Assembly: GCA_016869555.1 (NCBI GenBank)
Contig: VGDY01000007.1
Coordinates: forward strand, 1-55,137
Reading direction: 5' to 3'
From: Alphaproteobacteria bacterium
GTDB taxonomy: Bacteria; Pseudomonadota; Alphaproteobacteria; Rhizobiales; Beijerinckiaceae
DNA length: 55,137 nt
Made by a program: the position numbers and the translations under genes. Shown here one piece after another: positions 1 through 8,685 of this stretch; within the stretch, counting starts at the first letter, position 1; the number at the start of each line of letters is the position of its first letter. The notes beneath the pieces are model-generated. The model was given only the letters and a program-made list of their open reading frames with translations, did no database searches and was not told the origin of the DNA.

Positions 1-42
1 GCGCTCGCAAAGCGCATGGCGAACGCCGTCCCATCGAACGAG

Positions 43-127
43 CATCTTGCTCAAACCGCGAAAGCCGCATAGCATTCAGGCCAGCAACGCCGATTTCCGC
101 TTTTCAACATCAAGCGGGACATCCCCC
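43..127. repeat. dispersed repeat, copy A
   Basis: About 85 bases that recur at 44978-45061. Both copies share CTTGCTCA, then GCCGCATAGCATTC, then TTCCGCTTTTCAACATCAAG and GGGACATCCCC, with a more variable stretch in the middle. This copy supplies the last few codons and the stop of the patatin-like gene. On the minus strand both copies stay open in a frame beginning MS-LMLKSG, so the element may be annotated elsewhere as a tiny hypothetical protein; that is inference. Confidence 0.75.
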
Positions 128-853
128 ATCGAAGAGCGTCTCAGGCGCAGGCCCGCGCGCGCTGAATAAATCGACTTGAAACAGGCATAAATTGGTTCTT
201 GGATCACAATTGTCCAATATGTACTGAAGCGGCGTATTGGAGACGAGGCCGCCATCCCAATAAAGCTCGCCCTTGATCTCGACGGGCGGAAAGCCAGGGG
301 GAAGCGCGCCGCTGGCAAGGATGTGATCGAGGGTGATGTTCTCGGTCATATTGTCGAAATATTGAAAGTTGCCGGTCCGCACATTGACCGCGCCGATGCT
401 AAGTCGATTCAGCTTGGCGTTAATGAGATCAAAATCGACAAGTTCCGAAAGCGTATCCCGCAAGGGCTGCGTATCGTACAAGCTGAGCGACGTCGGCGGA
501 TACGGCCAGAGCGGCGCCTCCGGCGGCAGCCGGGGAGCAAAAAAACCTGGCGCGCCAAATAGGGCGGCCATACTGGCGCCCACGTCGGCGGATACGACGC
601 TCATGATCTCAGGCGCGCCGAAGGACATGGATGCGCCGCTCGTAATCCTCTCCCAGAATTCACGCAGTCGAGCGACGCGTCTGTCCGGCGGGTTGCCGCA
701 TATGATCGCGGCATTGATCGCGCCGATCGAAATTCCGGCATACCAGTAAGGAGAATATCCTCCGGCGTTCAACTCTTCGAACGCCCCTGCCTGATAGGCG
801 CCAAGGGCGCCGCCGCCTTGCAACACGAGACCGATGATTTCCGTTCCCGCCAT
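110..853 (-). pseudogene. patatin-like phospholipase, 3'-truncated
   Basis: Patatin-fold serine lipase that would hydrolyse acyl chains from phospholipids or similar esters. The reading frame keeps the oxyanion loop GGGALG (residues 13-18), the nucleophile motif GISIG (40-44, Ser42) and the partner motif DGG (200-202, Asp200), so both catalytic residues are present. From family knowledge, bacterial homologues with this middle region run on for roughly another 100 residues. Here the frame ends after RGPAPETLFD with a few residues and a stop that come from a dispersed repeat (about 43-127). The ATG at 853 is chosen because GGAGGG sits about 10 bases upstream; the frame can be extended to a TTG at 910 without a ribosome site. 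I infer a truncated, possibly inactive gene. Sequence left of the window could hold the displaced 3' part. Confidence 0.75.
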
Positions 854-1039
854 CCTTGCCGATCCCTCCGTCAAGACGCCGCCGTCGCCGTTGACGACGG
901 TCGGCGCCAAGCGCGATTTTCAAACAACTGGCGGCGCCGCCGCTTTCACATTGGCGTTCCGCGCGGCTCGCGTAACGCTCCATATTCTTACGATGTTCTT
1001 TTGCTTGGATTTGGTAACGACAGTCTGCTGCATAGGGCG

Positions 1040-1882
1040 CTATTGTCCGCCATCGAGCTTGGTCGCCAACAACGCGATTGTCTTGGCGTAGACGCGCGCC
1101 TTGTTCCACTCGAGGAAGACCGCGAAATTCGGCTCTCCTTCAGCCCAGCCCTCCCCCGCGCGCCAGCCCTTGCCCTTAAGGAAATTCGCCGTCGAGGCGA
1201 GCGCGTCCGCCGTTGATCTTATGAGATCGCGCCTGCCGTCGCCGTCGAAATCGACGCCATATTTGAGATAGGACGACGGCATGAACTGCGTTTGACCGAT
1301 TTCGCCGGCCCAGTCGCCGCGCATCTGAGCGGGCGACATGTCGCCGCGCTCGACGATTTTCAACGCCTCGTTCAATTCCTCCCTGAACTGCGCGGAGCGC
1401 CGGCAATCATAGGCGAGAGTCGCGACCGCCTGCATTGTCTTAAAGCGCCCATTGTCGGCGCCATAGCCGGTTTCCAACCCCCAGATCGCCACCAGCACCG
1501 GGCCCGGCACGCCGTAGCGCACTTCGATCTGCCGCAACAGCGCGGCGTGGCGTTGCAGCAGCGCCCGGCCCTTGCTTAAACGGCTGGGCGTCACCAGACG
1601 GCTCGAGAATTTCTCGAAGCTCAGATGAAAAATCCGCTGTCCCCGATCGCGGCCGATCACCGCATGATCATAGGATATGTCCGCCAGAGCGGCGTCGAGC
1701 GTGCGCTGGGACAGGCCAGTTTCGCGAGCCTCCCGCTTCATGTCCTCAAGCCATTGGCCGAAGCCCGAGGCCGACGATCCGCAGGACTCGGCGCGCGCGG
1801 GTCCGGCGCAGCCGAACACGGCCAGAACGCCGATGGCGAGGCATGCGCCGAGCGCGCCGGCGCGTCGTTTAAGCGTAAGCAT
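1040..1882 (-). CDS. lytic murein transglycosylase, MltB type
   Basis: Periplasmic enzyme that cleaves the glycan strand of peptidoglycan between MurNAc and GlcNAc, giving 1,6-anhydro ends. The 280-residue protein starts with a basic N-terminus and a hydrophobic segment. It ends either in a weak lipobox (VFGC, Cys25) or in a signal peptidase I site (ARA-ES near 32), so whether it is lipidated is unclear. The SLT_2 domain carries the catalytic glutamate in WGLETGYG (Glu137) and the conserved GEIGQTQFMPSSY block near 210. The C-terminal peptidoglycan-binding domain found in some relatives is absent. It stands alone between the patatin remnant and a small secreted protein, with no sign of operon coupling. 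Confidence 0.88.
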   Translation of the reverse strand: MLTLKRRAGALGACLAIGVLAVFGCAGPARAESCGSSASGFGQWLEDMKREARETGLSQRTLDAALADISYDHAVIGRDRGQRIFHLSFEKFSSRLVTPSRLSKGRALLQRHAALLRQIEVRYGVPGPVLVAIWGLETGYGADNGRFKTMQAVATLAYDCRRSAQFREELNEALKIVERGDMSPAQMRGDWAGEIGQTQFMPSSYLKYGVDFDGDGRRDLIRSTADALASTANFLKGKGWRAGEGWAEGEPNFAVFLEWNKARVYAKTIALLATKLDGGQ

Positions 1883-1992
1883 CGCCGGGCACTGTAATCA
1901 GGCCGAGAACGCGCTGCAATAAAGTTGATCGCCGGCGCGTCGGCGCCGCATGGCGAACGGCCTTTCGCGCCTGTCACCGACAAGGCGTCGGA

Positions 1993-2220
1993 TCAGCGGC
2001 CCTTCTCCATGAACTGGCGCTTGCATGCCTTCGAAAGTTGACCCACATGCGCCCGCAGGCATTTTTCGACCGCGATCGCATTGGGCTCTTCCGCCGCGCA
2101 GAATTTGTGGGAATCGCGCTCGCAGGCCGAGCGCTGCCTGTCCACGGCGGCGCGCGCGGCCGCTGCATCTAGCGCGGCGAAGCCAAAGAAGGCCACGAGA
2201 ATAAAAATCAGCTTTCTCAT
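1993..2220 (-). CDS. small secreted Cys-rich protein
   Basis: A 75-residue protein with a clear signal peptide (MRKLIFILVAFFGFAALDA followed by an Ala-rich cleavage region near residue 25). The mature part has four cysteines in the order C-x8-C-x12-C-x10-C and the pattern of the Cys-rich GLG1 repeat (FC, then EKCLRAH, then LS-AC). In that family the spacing lets two disulphides form in the periplasm. The ATG at 2220 is preferred over a longer frame starting at 2307 because the signal sequence begins there. Function unknown; no neighbour suggests a role. Confidence 0.65.
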   Translation of the reverse strand: MRKLIFILVAFFGFAALDAAAARAAVDRQRSACERDSHKFCAAEEPNAIAVEKCLRAHVGQLSKACKRQFMEKGR

Positions 2221-2382
2221 CGATCGACTCTTTGCTGTTAACGCCTGACCGCTCCGGTTCAATAGCGCGGCCAGAGCGATACCTGTCGCGAGCGCCGCCG
2301 ATATCAAGTGCGGGCGACTGCGCCGGGTCTAATCGCCTCTGATCAAGGCAAGGCTCGTCGCGCTGTCGAAGCTGGCGGCCCT

Positions 2383-3429
2383 CTAGACAGAACGATCGAG
2401 ATAATGGATTTCGGAAACCTCGCGAAGACGCGCCGCCGCCGCTTCCGGCGTGATGTCGCGCTGGGGTTCGCCGAGCATTTCGAATCCCACCATGAACTTG
2501 CGCACGTTCGCCGAACGCAAGAGCGGCGGATAGAAATGCGCGTGAAAATGCCAGCCGGGGTGAGGCGCGCCGTCGGCAGGACGCTGGTGAAACCCCATCG
2601 AATAGGGAAAGTCGGTTTCAAACAGATTGTCGTAGCGAATGGTCAGTCGCTTGAGAATGTCGGCGAGCGCCTGCGCCTCTTCGCCGGTAAGATCGTCGAA
2701 AGAACCGATATGCCGTGTCGGCAGCACGATGGTTTCGAACGGCCAGATCGCCCAGAACGGAACCAGCGCGACGAAATGATCATTGCGGCAGACAATCCGC
2801 TCGGCGCGTCTTTGTTCGAGCGCCAGATAGTCGCAGAGAAGACAGGAGCCATTCCGTTCCAGATAAGCGCTTTGCCGTATCGATTCCTTGACGAGTTCAT
2901 TGGGTATGCTGTGCGTCGCCCAGATCTGGCAGTGCGGATGCGGATTGCTCGCGCCCATCGCCGCGCCGCGATTTTCGAAAATCTGCACATAATTGATCAT
3001 GTCGTCAGCGCCGAGCCGCATGGTTTCCTCGCGCCACGCCTCGATGACCGGAACGATTTCCGCAACGCTCATGCGCGGCAGGGTCAGATCGTGCCGCTCC
3101 GAAAAACACAGCACGCGGCATCGGCCGGGTTCGCTCTGCGCGACAAGCAGTCCGTCATGAACGAGATTCTGCGCTGGCGCTTGAGACGTGAGCGCCGCGA
3201 AGTCGTTGTCGAAGGCGAAAACGCGTTTATAGGGAGGATTTCGTTCGCCATTCGCCCGTTCATTGCCGGGACAGAGATAGCAGGTCGGATCATATCGGGG
3301 CCGATCCGCATCGCGCATTTTCTCGACCTGTCCTTGCCAGGGACGGCTCGTGCGATGCGGCGACACCAGAACCCACTCGCCGGTGAGCTGATTGAGCCGG
3401 CGATGCGAGGCGCTATCGAGCAGCGACAT
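2383..3429 (-). CDS. galT: galactose-1-phosphate uridylyltransferase
   Basis: Second step of the Leloir pathway: exchanges UMP between UDP-glucose and galactose-1-phosphate. The 348-residue length is normal. The active-site triad His164-Pro165-His166 falls at the same numbers as in the E. coli enzyme, with His166 the uridylylated nucleophile. The structural metal-site cysteines appear as Cys50 and Cys53 in PTCYLCPGN. The start codon lies inside the end of galK (17-base overlap), so the two are translationally coupled and galK is translated first. No galE is visible in the window, so the epimerase must be elsewhere. Confidence 0.95.
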   Translation of the reverse strand: MSLLDSASHRRLNQLTGEWVLVSPHRTSRPWQGQVEKMRDADRPRYDPTCYLCPGNERANGERNPPYKRVFAFDNDFAALTSQAPAQNLVHDGLLVAQSEPGRCRVLCFSERHDLTLPRMSVAEIVPVIEAWREETMRLGADDMINYVQIFENRGAAMGASNPHPHCQIWATHSIPNELVKESIRQSAYLERNGSCLLCDYLALEQRRAERIVCRNDHFVALVPFWAIWPFETIVLPTRHIGSFDDLTGEEAQALADILKRLTIRYDNLFETDFPYSMGFHQRPADGAPHPGWHFHAHFYPPLLRSANVRKFMVGFEMLGEPQRDITPEAAAARLREVSEIHYLDRSV

Positions 3430-4600
3430 GCGCCGCTCCTGTCAGGCCGGCCGGGCCAGCGCCGGGACCGGGAACGCAAGTGAGAATGGGCGGCGTAACG
3501 CCCATCGCGGTTCGATATCTCTCCGCCATTGTCTGCGCGAATGCTTCGGTGCGCGTTCCGTCGACGAGATTGATCGTGCAGCCGCCAAAACCGCCGCCCA
3601 TCATCCGCGCGCCATAGACTCCCGGAACGCTGCGTGCGATTTCGACCATCAGGTCGAGTTCGGCGCAGCTCACCTGATAGTCGTCGCGCAGGCTGTCATG
3701 CGAGAGATTCATCAGACGGCCGCATGCCTCGAGGTCTCCCGCATCGAGCGCCGCGGCGGCGCGCAGCGTTCGATCGATCTCGCCAACGACATGGCGCGTG
3801 CGGCGAAACACGAGCTCCGGCATCAAATCGGCGTAGCGTATCAATTGGTCAAACGTCACGTCGCGCAAGGCCGACACGCCGGCGATCCGCGCCGACAGCG
3901 CCGCGACCGCGCGCTCGCAGTCTTCGCGGCGCGCATTATACTCGTCGGCTGCGAGCCGGTGGCGCACCATGGTGTCGCAAAGGACAAGACGCGCTTTCGG
4001 ATCAATCGCAACCTTTCGCGCCGTGAGACTGCGGCAGTCCAGCAGCAGCGCGCTCCCCGCGACGGCGCAGCAGGATATATATTGATCCATGATGCCGCAG
4101 CGGACGCCGACGAATTGATTCTCGGCGCGCTGGCAAATCCTGGCGAGTTCGACTCTGTCGATTTCGGCGCCGGAAATCGATGCGAGCGCAAAGCCCGCCG
4201 AGACTTCGAAGGCCGCGGAGGCCGAGAGTCCGGCGCCGATCGGGAGATTGCCGTCAAAGAGAAGATCGGCGCCGCTCAGTCTGTAGCCGGCCTGCTCAAG
4301 AAAAATCGCGACGCCGCGGATATAGTCGCTCCAGTCGCCGCGCGGCCACGCCGCCGGATCGTCGAGATCGAATTCGACGATCTCGTCCATGATCAGCGAG
4401 CGCAGGCGCAGACGCCGATCGGAGCGCGGGGCGATCGCGGCCCAGATTGAAAGGTCCAGCGCCGCGGGCATGACGAAGCCGTCATTGTAGTCGGTATGTT
4501 CGCCGATGAGATTGATGCGGCCGGGCGCCCGAAACAGGCGCGGCGCGCGCTGGAAGCTCTGGCGGAAGGCGGCGATCAGATCGCGCTCGATCGATTCCAT
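3413..4600 (-). CDS. galK: galactokinase
   Basis: GHMP-family kinase that phosphorylates galactose at C1 using ATP, feeding galT. The galactokinase signature [13 protein letters not shown] is at residues 27-39 and a glycine-rich MMGGGFGGC block near 335 matches the third GHMP motif. An ATG at 4600 gives 395 residues; a GTG at 4609 adds three residues and cannot be excluded. It is the first gene of a galK-galT pair and is divergent from the GH42 beta-galactosidase, so the roughly 85 bases between them must hold both control regions. I see no recognisable operator there. Confidence 0.95.
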   Translation of the reverse strand: MESIERDLIAAFRQSFQRAPRLFRAPGRINLIGEHTDYNDGFVMPAALDLSIWAAIAPRSDRRLRLRSLIMDEIVEFDLDDPAAWPRGDWSDYIRGVAIFLEQAGYRLSGADLLFDGNLPIGAGLSASAAFEVSAGFALASISGAEIDRVELARICQRAENQFVGVRCGIMDQYISCCAVAGSALLLDCRSLTARKVAIDPKARLVLCDTMVRHRLAADEYNARREDCERAVAALSARIAGVSALRDVTFDQLIRYADLMPELVFRRTRHVVGEIDRTLRAAAALDAGDLEACGRLMNLSHDSLRDDYQVSCAELDLMVEIARSVPGVYGARMMGGGFGGCTINLVDGTRTEAFAQTMAERYRTAMGVTPPILTCVPGPGAGPAGLTGAAHVAAR

Positions 4601-4684
4601 GCCAGCCACAGTCCCGTTGTCATCAAACCGTCAAGACGACGACGCATCGAACGCGCGACAGGGAAATCAAATGATCGTCTGCGC

Positions 4685-6646
4685 ATGACACGTCAACGCC
4701 TCGGCGTTTGCTACTATCCCGAACATTGGCCAAAGTCACGCTGGCGCGAAGACGCGGCCATGATGAAGGACATCGGCCTCTCCTTCGTCCGCGTCGGCGA
4801 ATTCGCCTGGTCGCGGCTGGAGCCTTGCGACGGCGTCTATGATTTCGCCTGGCTCGCCGACGCCATCGATACGCTCCATCGCGCCGGCCTCAAAATCGTG
4901 CTTGGAACGCCGACGGCGACGCCGCCCAAATGGCTTGTCGACAAAATGCCGGACATGTCCGCGCTCGACGCCAATGGGCGGCCGCGCAAATTCGGTTCGC
5001 GCCGGCATTATTGTTTCAGCCATGAAGGCTATGCTCAGGAATGCGAGCGCATCGTCGAACGTCTGGCGCAAAGTTTCGGCGCGCATACCGCCATCGCCGC
5101 ATGGCAGACCGACAATGAATATGGCTGCCACGACACCGTGCTGAGCTATTCGCCGGCGGCGCTGCAGGCGTTTCGCCGATGGCTGAAAGCCAAATATCGT
5201 CGCATCGAGACGCTGAACGAGGCCTGGGGCAATGTGTTCTGGTCGATGGACTATCGAAGCTTCGACGACATCGAACTTCCCAATCTGACCGTCACCGAGG
5301 CCAATCCTTCGCATCTGATGGATTTCCAGCGCTTCTCGTCGGATCAAATCGTCGCCTTCAACCGGCGCCAGGTCGAGATCATCAGACGACATGCGCCGGG
5401 CGCGACGATCCTTCACAACTTCATGGGGTCATTCGTCGACTTCGATCATTATGCGCTTTGCGACGATCTTGATGTCGCCGCGTGGGACAGCTACCCGCTC
5501 GGCTTTCTCGAACGCTCGTCGCATGACGACGACTTCAAGCTGCGCTACATGCGGGTCGGCGATCCCGACTTTCAGGCCTTTCATCACGACCTCTATCGCG
5601 CCTGCGGGCGCGGCAGATGGCAGGTGATGGAACAGCAGCCGGGACCGGTGAATTGGGCGCCGTGGAATCCCGCCCCCGCCGAAGGCGCGCTGCGGCTCTG
5701 GACCTTCGAGGCCTTCGCCGCCGGGGCCGAGGCCGTGAGCTATTTTCGCTGGCGCCAGGCGCCCTTCGCGCAGGAACAAATGCATGAAGCGCTGCTGCTG
5801 CCGAACGCCGAGCCGAATGAGGGCTACGACGCCGTCGCGCGCATTTCGCAGGAGCTCGCCATGCTCGATGCGCAGGTCGAAACGGTGCGCGCGCCGGTCG
5901 CGCTGATCTTCGACTATGAGAGCGCCTGGGCGTGGCGCATCGAGCCGCAAGGTCAGGACTTCGCCTATTTCGACCTCGTCCTGTCAATTTACCGAGGCCT
6001 GCGGCGCGCCGGTCTTTCCGTCGACGTGATTGCGCCGACCGCCGCGGCCGTCGCCGATCGCAGGCTGATCGTCGCGCCTGCGCTCTTTGCGCCATCCGAG
6101 GACTTCGCGCGGGCGCTGGCGGAGAGCGGCGCGACCATCCTGCTCGGGCCCCGCGCCGGATCGAAGACCGCCGACTTCCAAATTCCGGCCGATCTGCCGC
6201 CGGGAGCGCTGCGACGCCTCATCGACATTCGCGTCAGACGGGTCGAGAGCCTTCGTCCCGGCGCGTCTATTAAGATATCCGGCGAGGGCGCCTTCGTGCG
6301 GTGGCGCGAATTTTTGCTGCTCGGCGAGAGCGTTCGGCGCGAACTCGCATCGGACGACGGCGAGACGGCGCTCGCGCGATGCGGCGACGTCTTCTATCTC
6401 TCGGGCTGGCCCGACGACAAACTGCTGGCGAGCGTCCTGCGCCGCGTTTTCCACGCCGCTGAAATCGCGACGCTCGATCTCGCCGAAGATATCCGCATCC
6501 GCGACAATGGCGCGATGCGCTACATTTTCAACTATGGCGCCGAGGCGACGGATATCTCGGCGCTCATCGGGGAAGAAACGCTGTTGCTCGGCGCGCCGAT
6601 GCTCGAACCTTGCGGCGTCGCCGCCTTCAGACGCGCCTTGTCTTGA
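4685..6646 (+). CDS. beta-galactosidase, glycoside hydrolase family 42
   Basis: Retaining GH42 enzyme of 653 residues that releases galactose from lactose or beta-galactosides. Domain A (TIM barrel) starts at once with GVCYYPEHWP. The acid/base is Glu145 in TDNEYG and the nucleophile is Glu316 in MEQQPG, both in typical contexts. Trimerisation and C-terminal beta domains follow. There is no signal peptide, so it acts in the cytoplasm on imported sugar. The frame is open further upstream to 4496, but that part runs antisense into galK and lacks family similarity, so the ATG at 4685 is used. Together with galK-galT this makes a lactose/galactose-utilising block, although no sugar permease lies beside it. 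Confidence 0.92.
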   Translation: MTRQRLGVCYYPEHWPKSRWREDAAMMKDIGLSFVRVGEFAWSRLEPCDGVYDFAWLADAIDTLHRAGLKIVLGTPTATPPKWLVDKMPDMSALDANGRPRKFGSRRHYCFSHEGYAQECERIVERLAQSFGAHTAIAAWQTDNEYGCHDTVLSYSPAALQAFRRWLKAKYRRIETLNEAWGNVFWSMDYRSFDDIELPNLTVTEANPSHLMDFQRFSSDQIVAFNRRQVEIIRRHAPGATILHNFMGSFVDFDHYALCDDLDVAAWDSYPLGFLERSSHDDDFKLRYMRVGDPDFQAFHHDLYRACGRGRWQVMEQQPGPVNWAPWNPAPAEGALRLWTFEAFAAGAEAVSYFRWRQAPFAQEQMHEALLLPNAEPNEGYDAVARISQELAMLDAQVETVRAPVALIFDYESAWAWRIEPQGQDFAYFDLVLSIYRGLRRAGLSVDVIAPTAAAVADRRLIVAPALFAPSEDFARALAESGATILLGPRAGSKTADFQIPADLPPGALRRLIDIRVRRVESLRPGASIKISGEGAFVRWREFLLLGESVRRELASDDGETALARCGDVFYLSGWPDDKLLASVLRRVFHAAEIATLDLAEDIRIRDNGAMRYIFNYGAEATDISALIGEETLLLGAPMLEPCGVAAFRRALS

Positions 6647-6656
6647 CGCGAAGCGT

Positions 6657-7670
6657 TCAGAAGACGAGCCAGGACGCGACGACGAAATAGGTCAGAAGCG
6701 AAAAAGTGTCCTGCACCACGGTGGCGACCGGTCCGGAGCCGAGCGCCGCGTCAAAACCGAGCCTTGCGAACAGCCAGGGCATCAGAAAACCAAAGGCTGT
6801 GGCGATGGCGCTCGCGACCGCCAGCGAAATCCCGACGGTCGCGGCAAGCCCGACGCTCGAAAAGAAGAACCAGACGATCGGAAAGGCAAGACAGCCCAGC
6901 ATCGCGCCGAGCAGCGCCCCGGTCCCGAGTTCGCCCGCAAACAGCGGCAGCAGGGCGGAATCGGTCAGGGACAGCCCGCGAACGACCACGACTTCCGATT
7001 GCGTGCCGACCGAATCGGCAAGATAGATGATCGCCGGAATAAAGAAGGCGACCGCGATATGCGCGCTGAGCGCGGTCTCGAAGCGCGACATCATCGCCGT
7101 CGACGCGGCGCTGCCCGCCATGCCGACAAGCAACCAGGGCAATCGATAGAGCGCGCGACGGTGCGGCGCGGCCGTCAGGGCGTCTTTGGCGGCCTCGGAC
7201 TTGCCGAGGATGCCCACCATATGATGCAGATCCTCGAGATGCTCGTCGCGCAGAATCGTCATCAGCGCGCGCGCCGGCACGGCGCCGAGAAACCTGCCTT
7301 CCGCATCGCAGACGGCCAAGATCGACAGACCTGCATGAATGGCGACGCTGGCCGCGGCTTCGCGATCCGTATCGATGGAAACGCTATAGGCCTCGGCCGT
7401 TCGTGCGATATCATGCAGCGGCGTCGTCTCCGGCGCGCCAAGCAGATCGCGTATGGCGACGACGCCGATGAGACGACGATCCTCGGCAAGCGCGAAAACA
7501 TGCGAGGCGTCGTCGAAGCGCCGCCCGATCAGTCGCGCCCGCGCCTCGCCGGCGCTCTCTTGCGAGCCGGCTGTGGGGACCGACGTCACAAGATAGCGTC
7601 CGACCGTCTGGCCGTTCATCTCCGCTGGAGGCAGGCGGTCTGGCGTCGGGATTTGGGACATTGCGGTCAT
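6657..7670 (-). CDS. MgtE-type magnesium transporter
   Basis: Inner-membrane divalent-cation channel of the MgtE/SLC41 family, 337 residues. It lacks the usual N-terminal superhelical domain and starts directly with a CBS pair (about residues 20-140), followed by a plug-helix-like stretch (LEDLHHMVGIL) and five predicted membrane helices (about 175-335). Family motifs are LADSVGTQSE in the second helix region and SGPVATVVQD before the last helix; the Asp of the latter corresponds to the pore Asp of MgtE. In the family the CBS domains sense cytosolic Mg2+ and close the pore. The gene is convergent with the beta-galactosidase and divergent from the two small metal-domain proteins at 7892-8683, so it may belong to the same cation module. 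Confidence 0.85.
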   Translation of the reverse strand: MTAMSQIPTPDRLPPAEMNGQTVGRYLVTSVPTAGSQESAGEARARLIGRRFDDASHVFALAEDRRLIGVVAIRDLLGAPETTPLHDIARTAEAYSVSIDTDREAAASVAIHAGLSILAVCDAEGRFLGAVPARALMTILRDEHLEDLHHMVGILGKSEAAKDALTAAPHRRALYRLPWLLVGMAGSAASTAMMSRFETALSAHIAVAFFIPAIIYLADSVGTQSEVVVVRGLSLTDSALLPLFAGELGTGALLGAMLGCLAFPIVWFFFSSVGLAATVGISLAVASAIATAFGFLMPWLFARLGFDAALGSGPVATVVQDTFSLLTYFVVASWLVF

Positions 7671-7803
7671 GGCGTCTCATAATGCTCTTGAGAGTCGAGC
7701 GGCGTCCCGGCAGATTTAGGCGTCGTGCGGCCGCCGTTCATAGGAATGCGCTACGTTACAGTTATGTGACGGCGTCCTCACGCTCTTTTCGCGATGGTGC
7801 CGA

Positions 7804-7833
7804 TTGTTGCATGATAGGATGTTTTGATAGAAT
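7804..7833 (+). promoter_or_regulatory. candidate sigma-70 promoter
   Basis: TTGTTG (7804-7809) and TAGAAT (7828-7833) separated by 18 bases in an AT-rich patch, with a start expected near 7840, about 50 bases before the ATG at 7892. It would serve the two small plus-strand genes. It is the best match in the gap but was found by eye only. Confidence 0.4.
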
Positions 7834-7891
7834 TCTTGGCCGTCGTCGCCTTGCCCGACGGCGCGCGGCCAATCGGACCGGAGTCGAAGCG

Positions 7892-8239
7892 ATGAAACCC
7901 TTTGGATTTGCATTGGGCGTTCTGACCGGAGCCGCCGCGGTTTTGCTGCTCAACCGTCAGGAAACGCGGCGCGTGCGTCCGGTCGCCAAAGCGGCGCTGA
8001 AGGCGGCGATGATGGCCTATCATGAAGCGCGCGTGCAAGGCGCCGAACTCGCCGAAGCCGCCGAGGATCTCTTCGCCGAAGCGAAGACCGAGGCCGCCGC
8101 CGATATTTTCGCGGCGGCGATGGCCGCCGCTCAGGCGAAGGCGAAGCACGAAGCAAAATCCGACGCGGCCTCCAAATCCGAGACCGGCGCGACGACGGCC
8201 GAAGCCTCGGCGTCGCGCGCCGCGGGCGAGAGCGCTTAA
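7892..8239 (+). CDS. membrane-anchored DUF5132-like protein
   Basis: A 115-residue protein. The first 20 residues (MKPFGFALGVLTGAAAVLLL) form one hydrophobic helix with glycines. Next comes a basic RRVRPVAKAALKAAMMAYHEA segment, then a long Ala/Glu/Lys-rich helix and a low-complexity Ala/Ser/Thr/Glu tail. The helix plus the PVAKAALKA segment resembles the DUF5132 family, small proteins often encoded near HMA-domain proteins and P-type ATPases; that assignment rests on memory of the family. Its stop codon directly abuts the ATG of the HMA_2-like gene, so they form an operon. It might be a membrane adaptor; its function is not known. Confidence 0.6.
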   Translation: MKPFGFALGVLTGAAAVLLLNRQETRRVRPVAKAALKAAMMAYHEARVQGAELAEAAEDLFAEAKTEAAADIFAAAMAAAQAKAKHEAKSDAASKSETGATTAEASASRAAGESA

Positions 8240-8683
8240 ATGACCCAAACATCTCCGCCATTGGCGCAGGTCGCCCACGCCATGCCGGGCCGCGCGCGGC
8301 TGCGGATCGCCGACCGCCGCGGCGACGACGCTTACTTTGCTTTGGTCGCCAAGGCCCTTTCGGCGATCGCCGGCGTTCGCGCCGTCGAAGTGGCGCCGAT
8401 GACGGGCAGCGTTCTCATTCAGCACAGCGGTCCTTTGGCGCGCATCGGCGTCGCCGCGCAGGAGGCGCAGCTTTTTGTCGTCGGCGAAGCGCCTGCGGCG
8501 CCGCGCGAGGCGCCGCAAGTCGTGATCGACCCGAAAATCGTCGCGGCGCTGGCGCTGTTCGCCGCGGCGCTTTGGCAAATGTCGAGAGAACGCTTCCTGC
8601 CGCCGGCGGTCACTTTGCTTTGGTACGCGAGCCGGCTCGGCGGCGTCTGGTCGCTCGACGGCGACGGCGAGAATGGGGAATAG
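8240..8683 (+). CDS. HMA_2-like metal-associated domain protein
   Basis: A 147-residue protein. Residues 8-75 have the HMA_2-like pattern: a HAMPGRARLRI strand, a helix ending in AIAGVRAVEV, and a TGSVLIQH strand. This is a ferredoxin-like fold without the CXXC metal ligands of classical HMA domains. A hydrophobic stretch (about 97-113) probably anchors it in the membrane. The same domain pattern occurs at the N-terminus of the P-type ATPase encoded at 9857-12889, which suggests a shared partner or ligand. It starts on the base after the stop of the preceding gene and is convergent with the MetK paralogue, leaving only two bases between the two stops. Confidence 0.65.
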   Translation: MTQTSPPLAQVAHAMPGRARLRIADRRGDDAYFALVAKALSAIAGVRAVEVAPMTGSVLIQHSGPLARIGVAAQEAQLFVVGEAPAAPREAPQVVIDPKIVAALALFAAALWQMSRERFLPPAVTLLWYASRLGGVWSLDGDGENGE

Positions 8684-8685
8684 GC

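Noticed and set aside
920-1033. Small minus-strand frame of 37 codons between the patatin remnant and the transglycosylase
   Set aside because: No Shine-Dalgarno and no resemblance to a known small protein; sequence around it codes equally poorly in all frames.
6087-7682. 531-residue plus-strand frame over the 3' end of the beta-galactosidase and antisense to the MgtE gene
   Set aside because: Very rich in Arg and overlapping two real genes; no ribosome site.
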